This document shows positions 1 through 4,971 of a stretch of DNA of 6,091 nt, one piece after another. Each line of letters begins with the position of its first letter. Positions within the stretch are counted from its first letter, which is position 1. The position numbers and the translations under genes are program-made. The stretch is from Methanobacteriota archaeon (lineage in GTDB: Archaea; Hydrothermarchaeota; Hydrothermarchaeia; Hydrothermarchaeales; JACRDW01): positions 1 through 6,091 of the forward strand of contig JACRDW010000055.1 in assembly GCA_016212785.1 (NCBI GenBank), in the 5' to 3' direction. Below the pieces are notes generated by a model. It worked only from the letters and a program-made list of their open reading frames with translations, ran no database searches and had not been told where the DNA came from.

Positions 1-1095
1 TAAAAATTCATGGAGCCTCTTGATAGCGCTGTACTTCTCTTTCTTCTCCACCCTCGCTTCTTCCACCGCATTTTTTAAAATTTCTATAGAGGCGTCGTAA
101 TTTTTTCTGTCTACGGGATATGGAAACCCGTCCTTGCCTCCGTGCGCGAAGGAATACTTCGCAGGGTCTTTCCAGCTTGCTTTCGAGCCGTATAATAGTT
201 CTGATATTAGAGCCAGAGCTCTGAGAGTTTTCGGACCTATGCCTCGAATAGCTACGAGCTCCTCATAATTTTCAGGCTGCATTTCGTAGGCTTTTTTTAG
301 CATATGCATTCCCCTCTCACCTATGTCGATGTCGAGCACCGGATGATGCGAGGGCAGCAAAAGCTCTTCGATTTTGTCTCCAAAAAATTCAGTCAGCTGC
401 CTCTGCTTGAAATATCTACTCAGATGTTCGGGATTATCTTTTACCAAGTCAACGCTGGTCTCTCTCGCCTCTTCGCTTTCTTTTGCGGTCATGTCTAGTA
501 CGCTGCTTTCTCTCCTGTTGCAGCAAATTGCAGAATGCGGCGTCTCTACGAAGCTTTCAATTCTCTCAGAAAGCCAGTGATACCTTCGCGCGTAATTTTC
601 GTTCATCCCCTGCTGCACGACTGCCCAGCCGCCGCGCTCATTAAGGAAAAAGCAGTGGTGGTAAAGCTGATAGCCGTCCTGCACACATGCATTATCTACC
701 TTCGCAGCCATTCTGCTTGAATATTTCAGTTTTTCCACCTTATTCGAAGGCAGGGAAAAAACATTTCCTGCGCTTTCAATTTCGTTTGGAGCCTTCTTCG
801 AAGTTTTTCCTTTTCCGCCGGCCACAAAAATTCCGTGCTTCTCTGGCTCGAGTGCAACCTTCAGCGCACCGCAGGTCGTCGTTGTAGTCCCGGAAGAATG
901 CCAGTCAAAACCCAGCACGCAGGAAAAAGCCTGGAACCAGCAAGGCTCGGAGAGCCTTCTTAAAAACTCCTCGCTGCCGTACTCGTAAACAATCGCTTCG
1001 GTAATGCCCCCTGCGAGCTTTACCATCCTTTCAAAAAGCCATCTCGGAGCTCTCCCGCTGTGCAGCGGCAGCTCAACAACGCCGGTGCGCTTCAT
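1..1095 (-). CDS. DUF763 domain protein, 3' end cut by window edge
   Basis: The minus-strand frame is open for 365 codons and has no stop before the window edge, so the C-terminus is missing. The N-terminus (KRTGVVELPLHSGRAPRWLF, residues 2-21) and a C-terminal block around residues 310-332 (DPAKYSFAHGGKDGFPYPV and following) match what I recall of the DUF763 family of archaea and thermophilic bacteria, whose function is unknown. Residues 277-303 contain VAIRGIGPKTLRALALI, a helix-hairpin-helix with the GIG turn, which suggests nucleic-acid contact (inference). Residues 134-175 are rich in conserved-looking His, Tyr and Trp. An in-frame ATG lies 11 codons upstream at 1128, but the family normally begins at M-K/R-T-G, and the minus-strand TATA-like element at 1136-1147 would place transcription start near 1116-1120, downstream of 1128. 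I therefore chose 1095. No Shine-Dalgarno is evident. It is divergent from the helicase gene. Confidence 0.88.
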   Translation of the reverse strand, partial: MKRTGVVELPLHSGRAPRWLFERMVKLAGGITEAIVYEYGSEEFLRRLSEPCWFQAFSCVLGFDWHSSGTTTTTCGALKVALEPEKHGIFVAGGKGKTSKKAPNEIESAGNVFSLPSNKVEKLKYSSRMAAKVDNACVQDGYQLYHHCFFLNERGGWAVVQQGMNENYARRYHWLSERIESFVETPHSAICCNRRESSVLDMTAKESEEARETSVDLVKDNPEHLSRYFKQRQLTEFFGDKIEELLLPSHHPVLDIDIGERGMHMLKKAYEMQPENYEELVAIRGIGPKTLRALALISELLYGSKASWKDPAKYSFAHGGKDGFPYPVDRKNYDASIEILKNAVEEARVEKKEKYSAIKRLHEFL

Positions 1096-1135
1096 ACAAA
1101 TAGCGTTAAGGATAACTTGATAACGCATATTTGAC

Positions 1136-1147
1136 AATAAATATTTC
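1136..1147. promoter_or_regulatory. AT-rich TATA-like element in the DUF763/helicase divergent spacer
   Basis: The spacer between the two divergent genes holds AATAAATATTTC, which reads GAAATATTTATT on the minus strand. As a TATA box for the minus-strand DUF763 gene it lies about 45 bases upstream of the chosen ATG, leaving a leader of roughly 20 bases. Read on the plus strand it would give the helicase mRNA a leader of about 50 bases. TTTGA on the left (1130-1134) and TCAAA on the right (1146-1150) flank it symmetrically. Function on either strand is inferred from position and composition only. Confidence 0.45.
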
Positions 1148-1212
1148 AAATGGGACGATTACAGAAAGACGTAAAAGTAAAAGCAATTGCAGTTGTAATT
1201 GTTGCTTTTTTT

Positions 1213-1218
1213 AGGTGA
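1213..1218 (+). promoter_or_regulatory. Shine-Dalgarno AGGTGA that fixes the helicase start
   Basis: AGGTGA ends four bases before the ATG at 1223. It lies downstream of the alternative in-frame TTG at 1199, so it can only serve the ATG. This rules against the eight-codon longer version. Confidence 0.8.
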
Positions 1219-1222
1219 AAAT

Positions 1223-2443
1223 ATGAAATTTGAAGAAATAGATATAAATCCGCTTATTCTGGAAGCGGTTAAAGATTTGAAGTTTGAAGAAATGACATTT
1301 ATCCAGGAATCAGTGCTTCCCTTCGCACTTGAGGGAAAGGACGTTATCGGCCAGTCGCCGACAGGTTCAGGGAAAACCGTCGCCTTTTCAATTCCCCTGA
1401 TTCAGAAGGTCGAAAAGGGAAAAGGTATTCAGGCACTAGTTTTAAGCCCGACGAGGGAGCTGGCACTGCAGATAACCGATGTGATAAACGACGTATCAAA
1501 GAACAAAAAGGTAAATGTGGTGACGGTTTATGGTGGACAGCCGATAAAGGCGCAGTTCGCAGGATTAAGAAAGGCAGAAATCGTCGTGGGTACTCCGGGC
1601 AGGATATTGGACCACCTTCGAAGGAAAACGCTTGACCTCTCAGGCATTAGAATCCTGGTCTTGGACGAGGCAGACAGAATGCTGGACATGGGATTCATTC
1701 GCGATATAACAGCGATCATAGGGCACATTCCGAGAAACCGCCAGAGCATGCTGTTCGGCGCCACTATCCCCGACGAGATAAGAAAGCTTGCAGAACGCTT
1801 CATGAAGAACCCAGAAATATTCAGGTCCGGGAACGGTATAGAGGAGCCAAAGGTCGAGCAGACATACATAGAGGTCAGGAAGAATGAGAAGTTCCAGATG
1901 CTTCTGGCTCTTCTCAAAAGGGAGGACCCGTTTTCTGCGATTATTTTTACAAATACGCAGATCATGGCCGACGTCCTGTCAAAGAATCTCTACAAAAATC
2001 GCATCAATGCGTGGGCTATTCACGGCGGGCTGACGCAGAGCAGGAGAGAAAGGATAATGGGGCGGTTTAGAAATGGGGATTTCCAGATTCTCGTGGCAAC
2101 GGACGTTGCATCAAGGGGTCTCGACATAACAGGCGTCAGCCACATTTTCAACTATGACATTCCTCCAAGCGCAGACGACTACACCCATCGCATAGGGAGA
2201 ACAGCCAGAGCCGGGAAAACCGGACGAGCAATCTGCATGCTAAGTCCGGACGGCCACGACAACATGAGAAGAATTCACGTCGAACGCAAAGACGTTAAAC
2301 CCGAGGTATTCGAGGGCTTTAACTCCGGCGACTATCCAAGGATTGAGTTCAGCATGGGGAGACCAAGTTTCAAAAAGAACGTCCGAAGGTTTGGAAATAG
2401 AAGACGGTATTTAAAAATCAGCTCTCCGCCGCCAAGGTATTAA
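1223..2443 (+). CDS. DEAD-box ATP-dependent RNA helicase
   Basis: A complete 406-residue DEAD-box helicase, expected to use ATP to unwind or remodel RNA duplexes and ribonucleoproteins in the cytoplasm. Two RecA-like domains are visible. Domain 1 has a Q motif at 20-28 ending in Q28 with its upstream aromatic F3, Walker A SPTGSGKT at 45-52, PTREL at 76-80, GG at 104-105, TPGR at 124-127, DEAD at 148-151 and motif III at 179-181. Domain 2 has IIFTNT at 240-245, ATDVASRGLD at 292-301 and HRIGRTARAG at 322-331. The tail after about residue 380 is Arg/Lys-rich and ends in SSPPPRY, a plausible RNA-binding extension. F3 stands 17 residues ahead of the Q-motif block, as in the family, which supports the ATG start. 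Two oddities: motif III reads GAT rather than SAT, and the Q motif has MTFIQ where PTPIQ is typical. The last 26 bases overlap the convergent small zinc-finger gene. Confidence 0.97.
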   Translation: MKFEEIDINPLILEAVKDLKFEEMTFIQESVLPFALEGKDVIGQSPTGSGKTVAFSIPLIQKVEKGKGIQALVLSPTRELALQITDVINDVSKNKKVNVVTVYGGQPIKAQFAGLRKAEIVVGTPGRILDHLRRKTLDLSGIRILVLDEADRMLDMGFIRDITAIIGHIPRNRQSMLFGATIPDEIRKLAERFMKNPEIFRSGNGIEEPKVEQTYIEVRKNEKFQMLLALLKREDPFSAIIFTNTQIMADVLSKNLYKNRINAWAIHGGLTQSRRERIMGRFRNGDFQILVATDVASRGLDITGVSHIFNYDIPPSADDYTHRIGRTARAGKTGRAICMLSPDGHDNMRRIHVERKDVKPEVFEGFNSGDYPRIEFSMGRPSFKKNVRRFGNRRRYLKISSPPPRY

Positions 2444-2582
2444 AGCCTTTTTTCCTTCCTTTTTTTGAATTTTTTATTTTTTCTAATATTTTAGCATGGC
2501 AGGATGTGCAGTAATCCTTAAATCCGCTTATCCTTTTACCGCATTCAACGCAGTTTTTCTCTTCTTTTCTTCTACCTACCAT
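2418..2582 (-). CDS. Small zinc-finger-like protein, 54 aa, two CxxC pairs
   Basis: This is a short minus-strand gene I do not recognise as a named family. It encodes 54 residues with C11-V-E-C14-G-K and C25-T-S-C28-H, two CxxC knuckles ten residues apart, the spacing of a treble-clef or small zinc-ribbon fold. The second half (residues 31-46, with KNSKKGRKKG) is strongly basic, suggesting RNA, DNA or ribosome binding (inference). A strong Shine-Dalgarno, AGGGTGA, lies three bases before the ATG, of the same GGTGA type as the helicase's. The stop is TGA. Its 3' end overlaps the convergent helicase gene by 26 bases, and its Lys codons are the complement of that gene's T-rich terminator. It lies 121 bases downstream of the membrane protein gene on the same strand and may be co-transcribed or use its own TATA element near 2675. 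The case rests on the four cysteines plus the ribosome site; a chance frame is possible but unlikely. Confidence 0.78.
   Translation of the reverse strand: MVGRRKEEKNCVECGKRISGFKDYCTSCHAKILEKIKNSKKGRKKGFNTLAAES
2446..2493 (+). terminator. T-rich transcription terminator after the helicase gene
   Basis: Just after the helicase stop codon the plus strand carries a series of T runs (six at 2448-2453, seven at 2460-2466, then TTTTTTATTTTTTCTAATA-like tracts to 2493) without an obvious GC-rich stem. Oligo-U tracts of this kind are the usual intrinsic terminator signal of archaeal RNA polymerase. The same bases encode the Lys-rich C-terminal part of the minus-strand zinc-finger protein. Confidence 0.6.
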
Positions 2583-2585
2583 TTT

Positions 2586-2592
2586 TCACCCT
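2586..2592 (-). promoter_or_regulatory. Shine-Dalgarno AGGGTGA of the small zinc-finger gene
   Basis: On the minus strand AGGGTGA sits three bases ahead of the ATG whose first base is 2582. It is the best ribosome-binding match in this part of the window and the main evidence, beside the cysteines, that this very short frame is translated. Confidence 0.7.
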
Positions 2593-2670
2593 TAGCTCAT
2601 CTAGAATTTCGCATTAAACGCGGCACGATTTGAAAAAATCTAACAAGATGACCCAAAAGATTAACGAGTG

Positions 2671-2690
2671 TTTTATAATAGGTTACAACC
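2671..2690 (-). promoter_or_regulatory. Possible TATA box with adjoining GGTTACAACC near-palindrome
   Basis: On the minus strand TATTATAAAA (2671-2680) resembles an archaeal TATA box and would start transcription near 2649, giving the small zinc-finger gene a leader of roughly 65 bases. Directly upstream is GGTTGTAACC (2681-2690), an interrupted palindrome with four-base arms. It lies just past the stop of the membrane protein gene. The alternative is that the zinc-finger gene is simply read through from that gene. Confidence 0.4.
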
Positions 2691-2703
2691 ACCGCCTAAT
2701 TTT

Positions 2704-3435
2704 TCACTCCTTCTGTATCCTGTACTTCAAAAACAGCTCTTTGAGGCGCGGTATTAATTCGGAGCGCTTTTTTACGTAGAGTATGAACCTTGGATGATAT
2801 ACCTTCGGATAAACGTCAGCCTCGTGCTCCATCGTGAAGGGCTCCCCCCAGACTGTTAGATGCGCCTCCTTTACGTCCTCGGTCTCGCTCAGGTCGATCA
2901 TCTTGAAGCCCACATTCTCCTTAATGTCCCTCCACATCGGCGGGGCTACCTTTTCCTTTCCTGCGCATTTCTCGATCTTCGGCTGGACTTCCTTCTCCCA
3001 GTGCGCTTTTAAGCCGTGCCTCAGTACGAACTCGATTCTTTTTGTTTTTGGATTCTCGATTGCAGACTTCAAAAGTTTGTCGAATACTTCCTGAGAACGG
3101 AGTACTCCCAGTGGAGTGTTGAACCACCACATCGCGCCTCGATTGCGCAGGGCAAATTCCTCGCCCGCAGAGAAGTGACTCTTGGCTATTAGCTCGATTT
3201 CTGGCTCCGGCTTTTGCAGCCCGTCTTTGAGGCTCATTATTTCTTCGTGCGCTTCTTCATACTTCATCCCGTGCCCCAGCTCATGTATTGCGTGCAGGCA
3301 GAGCAGGAGCAGAATCAGAGAAATTAAATAAGCCTCTGGAAGTATTTCGAGCGCGTGCAGAACGAGACCTATGATGCTCGCAGCAATCACGGCGAGCAAG
3401 TCCCAGTGCTTGACGTCAAGCATGCGTCCTTCCAT
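2704..3435 (-). CDS. Unrecognised membrane-anchored protein with HELGH motif
   Basis: A 243-residue protein of unknown function. Two hydrophobic segments, about residues 12-29 and 35-50, are separated by only LEILPE and so form a membrane hairpin. The second runs straight into HELGHG (51-56), an HExxH zinc-protease signature, followed by an acidic, probably helical stretch (57-75). The rest (about 78-243) is a soluble mixed alpha/beta domain with GAMWWFNTPLGVL (100-112), IEFVLRHGLKAHW (134-146) and HLTVWGEPF (192-200). Its strand pattern faintly recalls phospholipase-D-like domains, but I see no HxK motif. The second zinc-ligand motif expected of an M50 protease is not apparent either. Start choice is uncertain: the ATG at 3435 has no good ribosome site, whereas an internal ATG at 3423 (residue 5) is preceded by GGAAGGA three bases away. 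It is divergent from the ribosomal operon across an 81-base spacer. The soluble part probably faces the cytoplasm (inference from the short loop and the basic N-terminus). Confidence 0.85.
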   Translation of the reverse strand: MEGRMLDVKHWDLLAVIAASIIGLVLHALEILPEAYLISLILLLLCLHAIHELGHGMKYEEAHEEIMSLKDGLQKPEPEIELIAKSHFSAGEEFALRNRGAMWWFNTPLGVLRSQEVFDKLLKSAIENPKTKRIEFVLRHGLKAHWEKEVQPKIEKCAGKEKVAPPMWRDIKENVGFKMIDLSETEDVKEAHLTVWGEPFTMEHEADVYPKVYHPRFILYVKKRSELIPRLKELFLKYRIQKE

Positions 3436-3471
3436 GGTAAACCCTACTACGTTGTATTATTACCACAATGC

Positions 3472-3493
3472 TTATAAACATCGCTGTTTATAA
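3472..3493. promoter_or_regulatory. Symmetrical divergent promoter: 9-bp inverted repeat of TATA-like sites
   Basis: TTATAAACA at 3472-3480 and TGTTTATAA at 3485-3493 are exact inverted copies around TCGC. Each arm contains a TATA-like sequence. For the plus-strand operon, the left arm would place transcription start near 3500, just ahead of the AGGAGA ribosome site at 3505-3510. For the minus-strand membrane gene, the right arm (TTATAAAC on that strand) would start near 3463. The symmetry means one 22-base element could serve both directions or bind a dimeric regulator. Confidence 0.7.
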
Positions 3494-3516
3494 CTTTTGT
3501 TTTCAGGAGATAAATT

Positions 3517-3795
3517 ATGAAGATGCCGAGAGAGAGGAGGACTTATTGCCCGACCTGCAAGAAGCATACGGTCCACGAAGTTCTCAAGGTGAAGAAGAGG
3601 AAGGCGAGCGAATTAAAAGCAGGACAGCGCCAGTTCAGGAGAATCCTGAAGGGATACGGAAGCTTTCCGAGAGCGCTACCCTCTGGCTCAAAGCCCACAA
3701 AGAAGGCCAATCTAATACTGAGGTGCAAGACCTGCAAAAAGGCGCACAGTATGGAAGGTTTTAGGATTAAAACCCTCGAGATAGAGGAGGCTTAG
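3517..3795 (+). CDS. rpl44e: 50S ribosomal protein L44e (eL42)
   Basis: A 92-residue ribosomal protein of the large subunit, found only in archaea and eukaryotes and located near the tRNA E site. It shows the family's split zinc ribbon: C11-P-T-C14 at the N-terminus and C70-K-T-C73 near the C-terminus, separated by a basic loop with [20 protein letters not shown] (45-64), the most conserved block of the family. Length is typical. The start ATG at 3517 has AGGAGA six bases upstream; a second in-frame ATG two codons on would have longer spacing. It is the first gene of the operon, directly downstream of the symmetrical divergent promoter. Its final codons carry the ribosome-binding site of the next gene. 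Confidence 0.98.
   Translation: MKMPRERRTYCPTCKKHTVHEVLKVKKRKASELKAGQRQFRRILKGYGSFPRALPSGSKPTKKANLILRCKTCKKAHSMEGFRIKTLEIEEA
3785..3790 (+). promoter_or_regulatory. Shine-Dalgarno AGGAGG for the GTG start of S27e
   Basis: AGGAGG lies inside the last codons of L44e, seven bases before the GTG at 3798. It is a full match to the consensus and supports GTG as the true initiator of S27e. Confidence 0.8.
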
Positions 3796-3797
3796 TC

Positions 3798-3983
3798 GTG
3801 GAGTTGATTCCCCAGCCGAAGAGCAGGTTTTTGCGGGTCAAGTGCTCGGATTGCGGCAACGAGCAGGTTATGTTTGGCTCTGCTTCCACGAGCGTTAATT
3901 GTCTGGTATGTGGAAAAACTATTGCAAAGCCAAGAGGGGGAAAGGCCAACATATTGACCAAGATTGTAGCTGTTCTGGAATAG
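3798..3983 (+). CDS. rps27e: 30S ribosomal protein S27e (eS27)
   Basis: A 61-residue small-subunit ribosomal protein shared by archaea and eukaryotes. The four-cysteine zinc finger is complete: C16-S-D-C19 and C35-L-V-C38, with FLRVKCSDCGNEQVMFG (11-27) and VNCLVCGKTIAKPRGGKA (33-50) as recognisable family blocks. Length matches the usual 60-65 residues. Initiation is at GTG, two bases after the L44e stop, with AGGAGG inside the preceding gene, so translation is probably coupled to L44e. Confidence 0.98.
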   Translation: MELIPQPKSRFLRVKCSDCGNEQVMFGSASTSVNCLVCGKTIAKPRGGKANILTKIVAVLE

Positions 3984-3990
3984 GGGCGAT
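3983..3990 (+). promoter_or_regulatory. Weak ribosome site GGGGCGAT ahead of the aIF2alpha TTG start
   Basis: A G-rich stretch beginning in the S27e stop codon and ending four bases before the TTG at 3995. It is an imperfect Shine-Dalgarno; its position and the absence of any ATG or GTG nearby in frame support TTG as the initiator. Confidence 0.5.
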
Positions 3991-3994
3991 ATTT

Positions 3995-4801
3995 TTGGTT
4001 AGAAAAAGGCAGGCTCTACCGAGCGAAGATGAGCTGGTTATCTGCACGATAACCAAGGTATTCTCTCACGGAGCCTTTGCGAGTCTGGACGAATACGGAG
4101 GAAACACAGGATTCATACACATATCAGAGGTAGCCTCGACCTGGATTAAAAACATCCGGGACTTCGTAAAGGAGGGTCAAAAAACTGTTGCAAAGGTGCT
4201 GAGCGTTGATGCGCAGAAGGGGCACGTTGATATATCGACGAGAAGGGTAGGCGACTCCCAGAAAAAGACCAAGATGCAGGAATGGAAGAGAGCGCAGAAA
4301 TCCGAGAAGCTTCTGGAGATTGTTGCGAAAAAAGTAAATAAGAGTCTGGACGACGCGTACAGCGAAGTTGGCTTCAAGCTGGAGGAGAAGTATGGGGAGA
4401 TATATGCCGCGCTGGAGGAAATCTCTACTTTCGGTAGGGAGGCGTTCTCGAGATTATCTGTGCCGGAGTACTGGATTGAGCCGGTTGTGCAGATTGCGAG
4501 AGAAAACGTTGCACTGCCGTTGGTGAACATAACAGGCTACCTGGACTTAAAATCTCCTGCGCCGAATGGAATTGAAATCATAAAGGAAGCGCTGATAAGT
4601 GCGAGGAATGAAAAGTTCGGTGAGGACGTCAAGCTCGACATAAGATACGTGGGCTCCCCAAGATACAGAATTAACGTAACAGCCCCGGACTACAAGACTG
4701 CCGAGGAGTCGCTCAAAAAATGTGCAGAAAAGGCTATGGTGGTCATTGAGGAAAAAGGCGGAAGCGGCAAATTTCTGAGAGACGTTAAGGAAGAGAAATG
4801 A
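3995..4801 (+). CDS. Translation initiation factor 2 subunit alpha (aIF2alpha)
   Basis: Alpha subunit of the heterotrimeric initiation factor that delivers initiator Met-tRNA to the small ribosomal subunit, working with the beta and gamma subunits encoded elsewhere. The 268 residues show the three expected domains: an S1/OB fold at about 12-84 (with GAFASLDEYGGNTGFIHISE, 26-45, and KGHVDISTRRV, 75-85), a helical middle at about 90-175 and an alpha-beta C-terminal domain from GYLDLKSPAPNGIEIIKEAL (181-200). Family proteins begin MVRKRxxxPxxxELV, which here needs TTG as start at 3995. The frame stays open upstream to an ATG at 3899, but that version adds 32 residues encoded antiphase inside S27e and does not resemble the family. 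It starts 11 bases after the S27e stop and its stop overlaps the Nop10 start (ATGA). Confidence 0.96.
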   Translation: MVRKRQALPSEDELVICTITKVFSHGAFASLDEYGGNTGFIHISEVASTWIKNIRDFVKEGQKTVAKVLSVDAQKGHVDISTRRVGDSQKKTKMQEWKRAQKSEKLLEIVAKKVNKSLDDAYSEVGFKLEEKYGEIYAALEEISTFGREAFSRLSVPEYWIEPVVQIARENVALPLVNITGYLDLKSPAPNGIEIIKEALISARNEKFGEDVKLDIRYVGSPRYRINVTAPDYKTAEESLKKCAEKAMVVIEEKGGSGKFLRDVKEEK

Positions 4802-4971
4802 AGATGAGACATTGCAAGAAATGCAGGAGCTACACCCTCGAAGAGAGGTGCAAGAAGTGCGGGGCAGAAACCACAACGCCTCACCCGCCCAGGTTCTCGC
4901 CTCAAGATCCTTATGGAAAGTACAGAAGAAAGCTGAAAATGGAAATCTGGAGGAAGATGGATGAACTTTGA
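4798..4971 (+). CDS. nop10: Ribosome biogenesis protein Nop10 (H/ACA RNP)
   Basis: A 57-residue component of the box H/ACA ribonucleoprotein, where it bridges the pseudouridine synthase Cbf5 and L7Ae during guide-RNA-directed pseudouridylation of rRNA. The N-terminal zinc ribbon has C6-K-K-C9 and C18-K-K-C21, followed by the Nop10 linker PHPPRFSPQDPYGKYRRKLK (28-47). Size is typical of archaeal Nop10. The ATG overlaps the aIF2alpha stop as ATGA, a classic coupling arrangement. An in-frame ATG two codons later (4804) has better spacing from the upstream GGAAGAG, so the mature start could be MRHCKKC. Its last 11 bases overlap the PAC2 gene. Confidence 0.97.
   Translation: MKMRHCKKCRSYTLEERCKKCGAETTTPHPPRFSPQDPYGKYRRKLKMEIWRKMDEL

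Noticed and set aside
304..887. Several 60-70 codon plus-strand frames antisense to the DUF763 gene
   Set aside because: The minus strand is a single long frame with family signature at both ends; these are its shadows.
1126..1128. Upstream ATG for the DUF763 gene
   Set aside because: It adds 11 residues not typical of the family and probably lies upstream of the transcription start predicted from the TATA-like element.
1199..1222. TTG start for the helicase eight codons upstream
   Set aside because: The AGGTGA ribosome site lies downstream of it and the Q-motif aromatic spacing fits the ATG at 1223.
1528..1965. 145-codon minus-strand frame inside the helicase gene
   Set aside because: It is antisense to strongly conserved helicase motifs and its translation has no recognisable domain; a shadow frame.
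2627..2640. Short inverted repeat GATTT/AAATC as a terminator for the membrane protein gene
   Set aside because: Five AT-rich base pairs with a modest T run on the minus strand; too weak to call, and it would lie in the leader of the zinc-finger gene.
3899..3994. Longer aIF2alpha beginning at the ATG at 3899
   Set aside because: The extra 32 residues lie in another frame of S27e, do not look like the family's N-terminus, and the TTG at 3995 yields the expected MVRKR start.
4177..4530. 117-codon minus-strand frame inside aIF2alpha
   Set aside because: Ser/Phe-rich translation typical of antisense to a Glu/Lys-rich gene, with no ribosome site and no domain.
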